DNA of 46,694 bases, from positions 1 to 46,694 of the forward strand of contig WSZJ01000018.1 in the NCBI GenBank assembly GCA_009773755.1. Reading direction: 5' to 3'. Source of the stretch: Planctomycetota bacterium (GTDB taxonomy: Bacteria > Planctomycetota > MHYJ01 > WSZJ01). Both the position numbers and the translations under genes were made by a program. Below the pieces are notes generated by a model. It made no database searches, was not told the DNA's origin, and saw only the letters and a list, made by a program, of their open reading frames with translations. Position 1 is the first letter of the stretch. Each line of letters opens with the position of its first letter. Below, one piece after another: positions 17,077 through 25,183 of the stretch.

Positions 17077-18753
17077 TTACCTCTCCTTGAGCCACTTCAC
17101 CATGAAATCGGTCGCCGCCTCGTCCACCTTCCTGTCCGGGTCCGCGGAGTCTCCCACGTCGCCGTTGATCTTCTTCATGAGCATGTGGTCCAGCCCCGCG
17201 AGTTTGAGGAACGTGACGTCCTTTTTCGCGTCGGTCAGCGCCTTGGCGAGCGCTTCCCCGTCGGACACCGGGATCTGGGAATCCGCATCTCCGTGGAGCA
17301 CGAGCACGGGGCCCCTGGCCTTCGCGGCGAGCTGAATCGTGTCGTAGTTCATCATGTCGCGGAAAATAGAGCGCATGTACCCCATGTTCTCGAACTCCTT
17401 GGGGACCGGGGGCGACTTCCAGACTTCGATGGTCTTGTCCAGCCAGAGCCGCTGCAGCTCGAGGTCCCGTTCGGTCTTCGCCTTTACGATCTCCGCCGAC
17501 ACGCCCTGCCGCTCCCATTCCGATTTTCCCTGCTGGAGGAAGATCTCGCCGAACAGGCGCCCGTGGGGGCCGATGACGACGGCGAAATCGGCATCGCCGT
17601 TGGCCAGGAGCTGAAGAGCGATGAGCGAGCCCTCGCCGTGGCCGATGACGCCGACTTTGCCGCCCTGGAGCCCGGCCTGTTTCCGTGCCCAGGTGAGGAC
17701 CGCGCGCGCGTGAAGAATGAAATCGGAAATGGATTCGTCGTCGCGGCCGGGGGTGCTGAATCCTGTGCCGGGATCGTCCGTCGTGATGACGGCGACGCCT
17801 GCACTTCGGATGGCGCGGGCCCAATCACGGTGGTGGTTCCAGAAAATCTGCGCACCGGGCGGGTTTCCATTCCGGTCCTGGGGTCCGGAGTCGCCGATGA
17901 CCAGCACGGTGGTGAAAGGCCCCTGTCCGGGCGGCTGCCAGAGAGAACCTGAGACCAGGGCACGATTATCCATCACCTGGATGTCGCGAGTGGCCGGATC
18001 ATTGACGACGACATCGGCGCGACGCACGCCCGGATAGCCGTAACAGCCGCGACGGATCGCGACAAGGCCGTAACTCGGAATCTCGACGCGCAGCAGGAAT
18101 CCCTCCGGGTCGAACCAGAGATTCGCGCCGAACGCGCCGGTTGTGACGAGCACGCGCTCGCAGAGGAAACTGCCGAGCGGGGTTTCGATCTTCGCGGGGA
18201 CGGGGTCGGAAATGCGGAGTTCGGCGACGCGCGCGGTGTCCGGATCGAGGGATTGCAGCGCCTTGATGCCGGGGACCAACCCAATGTGGGCAAAGTGCGA
18301 CATGATCCGCTTGTCGAGGACCATTCCGTTGATGGGAAGCGGGACCACGATCGGGCCGAGGTTCTGGTTGTTGGGCCCCTTGAACGTCCACGTGCACTGG
18401 CCGCCGTCGAACTTCACCTCGGTCGAGCCGGGCCCGGTCGGGAACTTGGCGCGAAGGTCATAGGACTTCAGCCCACGCTGCCCATAAGTAGCGACGGGAT
18501 AAAACGTCCACACTTCGGAGCCGTCGCGACCGTCCGGCAGAGCCAGAGTCGCGACGCCCTGGATCTCGACATCGCCGTTGCCCGCTCGAGTGATCGTGAA
18601 GCTCTCCACGGCACGCCGGCTCATGCCCTGGAAGACGTCGAAGGTCCCTTTGTCGATGACGACCGCGGGGCCGGGAGGAGGAGGAGGACCCTGGGCGCAC
18701 GAAATCGCAGCCGAAAGCGCCAAGGCTGCGCACGAGAGGTGGAAGGTTCTCAT
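17077..18753 (-). CDS. Exported alpha/beta hydrolase lacking the nucleophile serine
   Basis: 558 residues. The N-terminus MRTFHLSCAALALSAAISC looks like a lipoprotein or Sec signal. About 250 residues of unknown beta-rich domain precede a C-terminal alpha/beta-hydrolase (from about 275): VIGDSGPQDRNGNPPG, DDPGTGFSTPG, the nucleophile elbow at 371-376, an acid region LHGDADSQIPV, and a histidine region LAGLDHMLM. Relatives have GHSEGG at the elbow; here it reads GHGEGS, so position 373 is Gly, not Ser. The Asp and His candidates are kept. It is either catalytically inactive or uses an altered arrangement. It is divergent from the nuo operon across a 225-bp spacer. Confidence 0.78.
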   Translation of the reverse strand: MRTFHLSCAALALSAAISCAQGPPPPPGPAVVIDKGTFDVFQGMSRRAVESFTITRAGNGDVEIQGVATLALPDGRDGSEVWTFYPVATYGQRGLKSYDLRAKFPTGPGSTEVKFDGGQCTWTFKGPNNQNLGPIVVPLPINGMVLDKRIMSHFAHIGLVPGIKALQSLDPDTARVAELRISDPVPAKIETPLGSFLCERVLVTTGAFGANLWFDPEGFLLRVEIPSYGLVAIRRGCYGYPGVRRADVVVNDPATRDIQVMDNRALVSGSLWQPPGQGPFTTVLVIGDSGPQDRNGNPPGAQIFWNHHRDWARAIRSAGVAVITTDDPGTGFSTPGRDDESISDFILHARAVLTWARKQAGLQGGKVGVIGHGEGSLIALQLLANGDADFAVVIGPHGRLFGEIFLQQGKSEWERQGVSAEIVKAKTERDLELQRLWLDKTIEVWKSPPVPKEFENMGYMRSIFRDMMNYDTIQLAAKARGPVLVLHGDADSQIPVSDGEALAKALTDAKKDVTFLKLAGLDHMLMKKINGDVGDSADPDRKVDEAATDFMVKWLKER

Positions 18754-18796
18754 GGTTAAGGAGTTAGCTCACGGGAGAAACGGTGCGGGCGGATGA

Positions 18797-18828
18797 TTAA
18801 GTTTCTTAATTTGACGGGACCGTGTCAA
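18797..18828. promoter_or_regulatory. Two small palindromes in the hydrolase/nuo divergent spacer
   Basis: TTAAG-TTT-CTTAA (18797-18809) is followed at once by TTGAC-8 nt-GTCAA (18811-18828). They lie in the AT-rich part of the spacer, just upstream of the hydrolase start and about 90 bp before the nuo promoter. They could be operator half-sites for a regulator of either side; no family can be named. Confidence 0.35.
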
Positions 18829-18919
18829 GCGACGATTGGCGTGGTGAGTCTCCGCACTCCAATTTGTATCTGTCAACGCAAAGTCGTTCCCTGCGATTCT
18901 CCATCGCCCCCCTCAAACG

Positions 18920-18947
18920 TAGACGCCCTTCCCCCTCCCCTTATAAT
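18920..18947 (+). promoter_or_regulatory. Sigma70-type promoter of the nuo operon
   Basis: A perfect TATAAT -10 box (18942-18947) lies 16 bp after TAGACG (18920-18925, four of six matches to TTGACA). It sits 31 bp upstream of the nuoA ATG in an otherwise C-rich spacer and would start the transcript near 18954. Confidence 0.6.
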
Positions 18948-18978
18948 TCCACGAACTTCGCTGCTCGACCCGCTCACC

Positions 18979-19335
18979 ATGCTCCACGACTACGGCCCCC
19001 TCGCCCTCTACGCCCTGCTCGCCGTCCTGACCGGCGCAGGGGCCATCATCGCCTCCTCCCTCATCGGGCCGAAGCGCAAGGGCAAGGGCAAGTCCGAGCC
19101 GTACGAATGCGGAGTCCCCCTCCTCGACTCCGCCCAGGGCCGCTTCAACGTCCGCTACTACCTCGTCGCGCTCTTCTTCATCCTCTTCGACATCGAAACC
19201 GTCTTCCTCATCCCCTGGGCCCTCATTCACAAATCGCTCGGCGTCGCCGGCCTGGTGGAAATGGGGATCTTCGTCGGCGTGCTCGCCGCGGGGCTGGCGT
19301 ACGTCTGGAAACGGGGAGCCCTCGAATGGGATTAG
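18979..19335 (+). CDS. nuoA: NADH-quinone oxidoreductase subunit A
   Basis: 118 residues, the normal size. There are three membrane segments, with the conserved loop [29 protein letters not shown] after the first one (YECG cysteine loop) and [13 protein letters not shown]. NuoA is part of the quinone-site junction of complex I, between the membrane and peripheral arms. The start is set at ATG 18979 because upstream codons in this frame are non-coding. The last 10 nt overlap nuoB. First gene of the 13-subunit operon. Confidence 0.95.
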   Translation: MLHDYGPLALYALLAVLTGAGAIIASSLIGPKRKGKGKSEPYECGVPLLDSAQGRFNVRYYLVALFFILFDIETVFLIPWALIHKSLGVAGLVEMGIFVGVLAAGLAYVWKRGALEWD

Positions 19336-19814
19336 AGAAAATCCTCGGCGACGGCGTCCTCGCGACCCGCGTGTCGGCCCTCGTGAACTGGGCCCGGCAG
19401 AACGCCCTATGGCCGATGCCGTTCGGGACTGCGTGCTGCGCGATCGAAATGATGGCGACCCTGTCGTCGCGCTTCGACATGAGCCGCTTCGGCTCCGAAG
19501 TCATCCGGTTCTCGCCGCGGCAGGCGGACCTCATGATCGTGTCCGGGCGGATCTCGATAAAAATGATGCCGGTGCTGCTGAAAATCTGGGAGCAGATGCC
19601 GGAGCCGAAGTGGTGCATCTCGATGGGGGCGTGCGCGTCCTCGGGGGGCGTGTTCGACACCTATACGCTGATCCAGGGCGTGGACCAGTTCATCCCGGTG
19701 GACGTGTACATCCCGGGGTGCCCGCCGCGGCCGGAGAACCTGATCGACGGCGTGCGCAAGATCCAGGAGATCGTCTCGAAGGAGAAGATCTCCGACACGA
19801 AGCATGGAAGCTGA
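19326..19814 (+). CDS. nuoB: NADH-quinone oxidoreductase subunit B
   Basis: 162 residues. It carries the N2 [4Fe-4S] cluster ligands: the tandem cysteines in [22 protein letters not shown], and PGCPPRPE. It holds the terminal cluster that passes electrons to quinone. The ATG at 19326 lies inside nuoA (10-nt overlap), implying coupled translation. The N-terminus is short (about 36 residues before the first cluster cysteine), as in most bacterial forms. Confidence 0.96.
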   Translation: MGLEKILGDGVLATRVSALVNWARQNALWPMPFGTACCAIEMMATLSSRFDMSRFGSEVIRFSPRQADLMIVSGRISIKMMPVLLKIWEQMPEPKWCISMGACASSGGVFDTYTLIQGVDQFIPVDVYIPGCPPRPENLIDGVRKIQEIVSKEKISDTKHGS

Positions 19815-19817
19815 GCG

Positions 19818-20330
19818 TTGAAATCGAGCGACCCCGTCGTCACGCGGTTCAAAGAGAGGTTCGGCGACGAAATCCTCTCGGTGGAGGAATTCCGCGGACA
19901 GGTCGCGATTTCGGTGAAGTCGGCGCGCGTCCTCGACATTCTGCGCGCGCTTCGCGACGACGCCGAGTGCCCGTTCGACATGCTCGCCGACCTCACCGCG
20001 GTCGACTACCTCCGGCTCGACCACCCGGAACGCTTCGCCGTCGTCTACCAGCTCTATTCCCTGCTGCGGAACGAACGGATTCGGATCAAAGCGTACGTCG
20101 GCGAGGCGCGCTGCGAGATCGAATCCGCCCAAGCCCTGTGGGGTGATGCGAACTGGCTCGAGCGCGAAGTCTGGGACCTCTACGGAATCCGCTTCCTCAA
20201 TCATCCCGACCTGCGCCGGATCCTGATGCCGGACAACTACACCGGGCATCCGCTCCGGAAGGACTACCCGCTCAAAGGCCGCGGAGAGCGCTCGAATTTT
20301 CCGAAGTACACGGTGGAGGAGCCGTCATGA
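19818..20330 (+). CDS. nuoC: NADH-quinone oxidoreductase subunit C
   Basis: 170 residues from a TTG start 3 nt after the nuoB stop. It contains the NuoC/30-kDa signature WLEREVWDLYGIRFLNHPDLRRILMPD and GHPLRKDYPLKG near the C-terminus. It is a structural subunit of the peripheral arm that packs against NuoD and NuoB. It is encoded separately from nuoD (no nuoCD fusion), with a 4-nt ATGA overlap into nuoD. The TTG start is supported by the tight spacing; no ATG lies nearby in frame. Confidence 0.93.
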   Translation: MKSSDPVVTRFKERFGDEILSVEEFRGQVAISVKSARVLDILRALRDDAECPFDMLADLTAVDYLRLDHPERFAVVYQLYSLLRNERIRIKAYVGEARCEIESAQALWGDANWLEREVWDLYGIRFLNHPDLRRILMPDNYTGHPLRKDYPLKGRGERSNFPKYTVEEPS

Positions 20331-21541
20331 GCGCGGCGACACCGGTGGTTGCGGGAAAAGGGACGCTGGGAACGCGCACGATGAAGCTGAACATCGGGCC
20401 TCAGCATCCGGCGACGCACGGGACGCTGCATCTCGAGTGCGAAGTGGACGGAGAGGTCATCGTCGACGTGATCCCGCACATCGGCTTCCTTCACACGGGG
20501 TTCGAGAAGCTCGCGGAGTACCGCAGCTACAACCAGTTCATCACGCTCTCGGACCGGCTGAACTACATGAGCTCGCTCAACAACAACATCGGCTTCGCGA
20601 TGGCGGTCGAGGAGCTGCTGGGAATCGAGATCACGCCGCGCTGCCGCGTGCTGCGCGTCATCATGGCGGAGCTCGGGCGCATCGGCGACCACGCGCTCTC
20701 GATCGGCCTGCAGGCGATGGACCTCGGCGCGTTCTCGATCATGCTCTGGACGTTTGTCGAGCGCGAAAAGCTGTACGACATCTTCGAAGCGGTGACCGGC
20801 GGGCGGCTGACGACGAGCTGGACGCGCATCGGCGGGCTGTCGCGCGACGTGCCGGACGATTTCGTTCCCGCGGTGAAGAAGTTCGTCGACTACTTTCCCG
20901 GCGTCGTCGACGAGATCGAGAAGATGCTGAACAGAAACCGCATCTTCCTGAAGCGCACCATCGGGGTCGGCGCGCTGTCGAAGCAGGACGCGATTTCGCA
21001 CGGGCTCACGGGACCGCTGCTGCGGGCCTGCGGTGTCGCCTACGACATCCGCAGGGCGAACCCGTACCTCGGATACGAGAAGTACGATTTCGACGTCCCG
21101 ACGGCGCCCGACGGCGACGTGTACTCGCGCTACAAGGTCCGCATCGCGGAGCTGCGCCAGTCGCTGCGGATTCTCGAGCAGGCGATGGAGAACATCCCCT
21201 CCGGCCCCGTAACCGCGCTCGACACGAAATTCGCCCTTCCCGACAAGTTCAGCATCTACAACGACATGGAAGCGCTGATCCACCACTTCAAGCTCATCAT
21301 GCACGGCCACGGATTCAAACCGCAGGCGGGCGAGATTTACTCGAGCACGGAGGGCCCGAACGGCGAACTCGGATGGTTCATCGTGAGCGACGGGACGCGC
21401 AACCCGTACCGGCTGCGATGCCGGCCTCCGAGTTTCATCAATTACACGGCGATGCCGAAGATGGTGCGCGGCCAGATGATTTCCGACCTCGTGGCGGTGA
21501 TGAGCTCGATCAACGTCATCGCCGGGGAGCTCGATCGATGA
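20327..21541 (+). CDS. nuoD: NADH-quinone oxidoreductase subunit D
   Basis: 404 residues. The 49-kDa subunit forms the quinone pocket with NuoB. Visible signatures are GPQHPATHGTLHLE, PHIGFLHTGFEKLAEYRSYNQ, the helix RVIMAELGRIGDHALSIG, and the C-terminal SEGPNGELGWFIVSDG and RPPSFINYTAMPKMVRG. All are typical of a functional NuoD, including the His in the HPATHG loop near the quinone. It overlaps nuoC and nuoE by 4 nt each. Confidence 0.96.
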   Translation: MSAATPVVAGKGTLGTRTMKLNIGPQHPATHGTLHLECEVDGEVIVDVIPHIGFLHTGFEKLAEYRSYNQFITLSDRLNYMSSLNNNIGFAMAVEELLGIEITPRCRVLRVIMAELGRIGDHALSIGLQAMDLGAFSIMLWTFVEREKLYDIFEAVTGGRLTTSWTRIGGLSRDVPDDFVPAVKKFVDYFPGVVDEIEKMLNRNRIFLKRTIGVGALSKQDAISHGLTGPLLRACGVAYDIRRANPYLGYEKYDFDVPTAPDGDVYSRYKVRIAELRQSLRILEQAMENIPSGPVTALDTKFALPDKFSIYNDMEALIHHFKLIMHGHGFKPQAGEIYSSTEGPNGELGWFIVSDGTRNPYRLRCRPPSFINYTAMPKMVRGQMISDLVAVMSSINVIAGELDR

Positions 21542-22020
21542 GCTTCACCTTCACGCCCGAGCGGCGCGCAAAGCTGGACGCGCTCATCCTGCGCTACCCG
21601 AAAAAGCAGGCGGCGCTTCTCCCCGCTCTTCGGATGGCGGAAGAGCAGGCCGGGTGCGTGGACTTCGACGCGATGGAGCACGTCGCGGAGATTCTCGACG
21701 TTTCGCCTGCGAAGGTGCTGGGAGTGTTCACGTTCTACACGCACTACCGCCGGCCGGGGACGGGGAAGCACCTCGTCCAGGTCTGCGCGACGCTGCCGTG
21801 CGCGCTTCGCGGCGCCGAAGCCGTCTTCGACAAGTTTGCGGCCGAGCTCGGCATCGGACAGGACGAGACGACGAAGGACGGGATGTTCACGCTCAAGAAA
21901 GTCGAGTGCCTCGCTTCGTGCGGCTCCGCCGTCTGCGTGCAGGTGAACGACGACTATCACGAGAACCTGACCGCCGAGACGGTGCCGGACCTGATCCGGA
22001 AGCTGAAGGAGTCGCGGTGA
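21538..22020 (+). CDS. nuoE: NADH-quinone oxidoreductase subunit E
   Basis: 160 residues of the thioredoxin-like [2Fe-2S] 24-kDa family. Ligands are in VCATLPC (Cys-x4-Cys) and CLASCG (Cys-x3-Cys). The N-terminal helical bundle (YPKKQAALLPALRMAEEQAG) and VLGVFTFYTHYR are standard. It binds NuoF in the NADH-oxidising module. ATGA overlap with nuoD; its stop overlaps the GTG of nuoF by 4 nt. Confidence 0.96.
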   Translation: MSFTFTPERRAKLDALILRYPKKQAALLPALRMAEEQAGCVDFDAMEHVAEILDVSPAKVLGVFTFYTHYRRPGTGKHLVQVCATLPCALRGAEAVFDKFAAELGIGQDETTKDGMFTLKKVECLASCGSAVCVQVNDDYHENLTAETVPDLIRKLKESR

Positions 22021-23387
22021 GCCTCCCGGCCTACGAACCCGTCCTGCTCAAGTATGCCAACCAGCGCGGCATGCACACGCTCGAGGCGTATCTGGCGCAC
22101 GGCGGATACGCGGCGGCGAAGAAGGCGCTGGGGATGAAGCCTTCCGAGGTCATCCAGGCGGTGAAGGACTCGGGATTGCGGGGGCGTGGCGGCGCGGGAT
22201 TCCCGACGGGCATGAAGTGGGGATTCGTGCCTTCCCCGGAAAAAGTCCCGGGGCCGCGCTACCTCTGCGTAAACGCCGACGAGTCGGAGCCGGGAACATT
22301 CAAGGACCGTTACATCATGGAGGGCGATCCCCATCAGCTCCTGGAGGGGATCATCATCACCTGCTTCGCCATCGGGTCTAACACCGCCTATGTCTACATC
22401 CGCGGCGAGTTCGCGCTCGGCGCGAAAATCATGGAGAAGGCGATCGAGGAGGCTTACCGCCACGGCGCCTTTGGCGCGAACGTCCTGGGAAGCGGCTTCA
22501 AGCTCGAGTGCACTCTGCACCGGGGCGCGGGTGCCTACATCTGCGGCGAGGAAACGGGGCTGCTGACCTCGCTGGAAGGCGGTCGCGGCTATCCGCGCAT
22601 CAAGCCTCCCTTCCCCGCCGTCGTCGGCTTGTTCGGCCAGCCCACGATCGTCAACAACGTCGAGACGCTCGCGAACGTCCCGCACATCATCGAACGCGGC
22701 GCCGCCTGGTTCAAGGCGATCGGCCCTTCCGACGACCCCGGGCCGAAGCTCTACTGCATCAGCGGCCACGTGAAGAAGCCGGGGTACTTTGAAGGCCCCA
22801 TGGGAGTCACGATCCGTTCGCTCATTCACGACTACGCCGGCGGCATGATCGACGAGCGCCCGCTCAAGGCGATCATCGCGGGCGGCTCTTCCTGCCCCTG
22901 GATCGCCCCCGACAAGATCGACACGCCGCTCGGCTTCGAGAGCCTGAAGAAGGTCAAGACGATGTTCGGAAGCGCCGGGACGATCATCCTGAACGATTCA
23001 GTCTGCGTCGTCGACGCGATGTGGAACATCCTGCGCTTCTACGCTCACGAATCGTGCGGCCAGTGCACTCCGTGTCGCGAAGGGTGCGGGTGGCTGGCGA
23101 AGATTTTCGAGCGGATCGAGAAGGGCGGAGGCCGGGAAGACGACATCGCGACGATTCTGGAAATCTGCGACAACATGCGCGGCAAGACGATCTGCGTGCT
23201 GGCGGACGCGGCGGCGTGGCCGGTGCAGAGCATTCTGGACTTGAAGAACTATCCGGATGCGGCGGTTTTCCGGCCGGAGGTGGAAGCGCACATCCGGGAG
23301 AAACGGTGCCCGCTCGGGAAGCACAAGGCGGTGCATGCGGAGATGGTGAAACAGAAGGGGAAGATTTCGCCGAGGCTGGTGGTATGA
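22017..23387 (+). CDS. nuoF: NADH-quinone oxidoreductase subunit F (NADH/FMN-binding)
   Basis: 456 residues from GTG 22017 (GTGA overlap with nuoE). It contains the NADH-binding glycine loop GLRGRGGAGFPTGMKWGF, the FMN-binding NADESEPGTFKDR, GAGAYICGEETGL, and the N3 [4Fe-4S] ligands in SCGQCTPCREG plus a distal Cys in GKTICVLADAAAWP. It is the entry point for electrons from NADH. The stop overlaps, by ATGA, a 45-codon ORF that spans an inserted repeat rather than nuoG itself. Confidence 0.96.
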   Translation: MSLPAYEPVLLKYANQRGMHTLEAYLAHGGYAAAKKALGMKPSEVIQAVKDSGLRGRGGAGFPTGMKWGFVPSPEKVPGPRYLCVNADESEPGTFKDRYIMEGDPHQLLEGIIITCFAIGSNTAYVYIRGEFALGAKIMEKAIEEAYRHGAFGANVLGSGFKLECTLHRGAGAYICGEETGLLTSLEGGRGYPRIKPPFPAVVGLFGQPTIVNNVETLANVPHIIERGAAWFKAIGPSDDPGPKLYCISGHVKKPGYFEGPMGVTIRSLIHDYAGGMIDERPLKAIIAGGSSCPWIAPDKIDTPLGFESLKKVKTMFGSAGTIILNDSVCVVDAMWNILRFYAHESCGQCTPCREGCGWLAKIFERIEKGGGREDDIATILEICDNMRGKTICVLADAAAWPVQSILDLKNYPDAAVFRPEVEAHIREKRCPLGKHKAVHAEMVKQKGKISPRLVV

Positions 23388-23521
23388 AAGCAACGGCCAC
23401 GACAACTCCAAATCCCAACTCCAACCCCAAATCCCAATCTTCAACCGGGGCGATTTCCTTGGAATTTGGAGTTGGAGTTGGGATTTGGAGTTCGTCGTTC
23501 GTCTCGCGGAGAGCGGACTGA
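23384..23521 (+). CDS. 45-residue ORF bridging nuoF and nuoG across a repeat
   Basis: The ATG at 23384 overlaps the nuoF stop (ATGA), and the TGA stop at 23519-23521 overlaps the nuoG ATG (TGATG), so a ribosome could pass from nuoF to nuoG through this ORF. The peptide (MKATATTTPNPNSNPKSQSS to SFVSRRAD) is almost wholly repeat-encoded and shows no domain. It probably acts, if at all, as a translational bridge rather than a functional protein. It could also be a chance frame. Confidence 0.45.
   Translation: MKATATTTPNPNSNPKSQSSTGAISLEFGVGVGIWSSSFVSRRAD
23404..23492. repeat. Inverted repeat of AACTCCA-type units inside the nuo operon
   Basis: The left arm is a run of 6-7-nt units, AACTCCA AATCCCA ACTCCA ACCCCA and so on (23404-23436). 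The right arm (23461-23492) is its reverse complement with about two mismatches, around a loop of about 24 nt. The G-rich arm has four or more GG tracts, so a two-layer quadruplex is conceivable as well as a hairpin. A related element is at 34070-34150. Confidence 0.85.
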
Positions 23522-25173
23522 TGCCCATCAACTTCACGATCGACGGTAAGCAGGTCCAGGGCGAAAAGGGCGAAACCGTCCTTCCCGTCGCCCTCCGCAA
23601 CAACATCGACGTCCCTTACTTCTGCTATCACCCCGGCCTCTCGCTCTCCGGCAACTGCCGCATGTGCCTCGTGAGAGTCACCCCGGCCGCGCCGCCGCCA
23701 CCCAAGCCGGGACCCGACGGAAAATTGCCTCCCGCCCCGCCTCCTCCCCGCTCGATGCTCGCGATCTCCTGCATGACCCAGATCGCCGACGGCATGACCG
23801 TCGACACGAAAACCCCGGACGTCCTCAGGGCCCGCGAAGGCGTCATGGAATTCGAGCTCATCAATCACCCGCTCGACTGCCCCACCTGCGACCAGGCGGG
23901 CGAATGCTTCCTCCAGGACCACTCCTACCAGCACGGCCGCAGCCACGGTCGCTTCTACGAAGAACGCCAGATGAAGCACACCAAGTCCCTCGGCCCGACG
24001 ATTTCGATCTGGGGCAGCCGCTGCATCGTCTGCTCGCGCTGCGTCCGCTTCACCGACGAAATCACCGGCACCGGCGAACTCTGCATCGTGAATCGCAGCG
24101 ACCATTCCGTCGTCGACGTCTTCCCCGGCAAGCCTCTCGACAATGCGCTCTCCATGTGCGCCGAGGATGTCTGCCCGGTCGGCGCGCTCATCAGCGAGGA
24201 CTTCAAGTTCAAGGCGCGCGTCTGGTTCATGAAAGAACAGAAAACGCTGTGCGCCGGATGCTCTGTCGGCTGCAACGTCGTGGCCGAGCAGGTGAACGAG
24301 GAAATCGCCCGCCTCAAGCCGCGCGAGAACCTCGCAGTCAACGACTGGTGGATGTGCGACGCAGGCCGTCTCTCGTACAAACAGCACGCGCTCCCCGGAC
24401 GGCTCGTCGAAGCGCGCGTCGACGGCAAGGCCGTGACGCGGGCCGAAGCGGTGCTCGCGGCGTGGCAGCGATTGTCGGCGGCGGGCGGAGCCGTCGCCGG
24501 GCTCGTCAGCCTCTGGAATACGAACGAGGAGATGTTCCTCTTCAGGCGCCTGATGAAACTTCTCAGCGCGGTGGCGCCGATGGGAACGCTCGAGAAGTCA
24601 CACGGCGAACGGAAGCAGTTCAAGGGCGGTTTCGTGATCGAGGGCGACAGAAACCCGAATCGCGCCGGGGCCAGGGCGATCCTCGGGGACGTCGCGCTGG
24701 AGGTCGGTGCCACGGCCGTGCGCAAGGCCTTCGAGGCCGGGACCGTCAACGCCCTTCTCGTGGTCTCCGGCGCCCCGGAGCTGGCGATTTCGCCGGAGAT
24801 CGAGGCGATGCTGGCGCGCGTGAAGACACTGGTGGTGCTGGACGTACTCGAATCCTCCTCGGCCGCGAAGTACGCGAAGGTCCGTCTTCCCGCGACGATG
24901 CACTGGGAACAGGACGGGACGTTCGTGAATGTTGACGGACGCGTCCAGCGTGTCCGCCCGGTCATCCAGCCGCCCGGCGACGCGGCGCCCGCGCTTGAAC
25001 TTCTGCAGGAAATCGTGAACCGGCACCCGCCGGGCGGAAGCGGCGTGCTGTCGGGGGACGGCGTGTTCCGCCAGCTCGGCGCGGAGATCGAGGCGTTCCG
25101 CGAGTTGACGTACCGCGAGGTCGGGGACCTCGGCGTGCCGGCGCGGACGGCCGCGCAGGCCGTGAAAGCGTAG
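23521..25173 (+). CDS. nuoG: NADH-quinone oxidoreductase subunit G (short form)
   Basis: 550 residues, shorter than the 690-900 of well-studied NuoG. The N-terminal ferredoxin domain has [2Fe-2S] ligands (CYHPG, GNCRMC, SCMT); then come the His-Cys N5 motif HPLDCPTCDQAGEC, the N4 ligands CIVCSRCVRF and CPVGAL, and an N7-type CAGCSVGC plus distal Cys. Most of the molybdopterin-oxidoreductase-like domain is reduced. An unusual proline-rich stretch (TPAAPPPPKPGPDGKLPP and on) is inserted between the second and last [2Fe-2S] cysteine regions, where relatives have a short loop. The start at 23521 is set by domain alignment. Confidence 0.92.
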   Translation: MPINFTIDGKQVQGEKGETVLPVALRNNIDVPYFCYHPGLSLSGNCRMCLVRVTPAAPPPPKPGPDGKLPPAPPPPRSMLAISCMTQIADGMTVDTKTPDVLRAREGVMEFELINHPLDCPTCDQAGECFLQDHSYQHGRSHGRFYEERQMKHTKSLGPTISIWGSRCIVCSRCVRFTDEITGTGELCIVNRSDHSVVDVFPGKPLDNALSMCAEDVCPVGALISEDFKFKARVWFMKEQKTLCAGCSVGCNVVAEQVNEEIARLKPRENLAVNDWWMCDAGRLSYKQHALPGRLVEARVDGKAVTRAEAVLAAWQRLSAAGGAVAGLVSLWNTNEEMFLFRRLMKLLSAVAPMGTLEKSHGERKQFKGGFVIEGDRNPNRAGARAILGDVALEVGATAVRKAFEAGTVNALLVVSGAPELAISPEIEAMLARVKTLVVLDVLESSSAAKYAKVRLPATMHWEQDGTFVNVDGRVQRVRPVIQPPGDAAPALELLQEIVNRHPPGGSGVLSGDGVFRQLGAEIEAFRELTYREVGDLGVPARTAAQAVKA

Positions 25174-25183
25174 TTCCGGAGGG

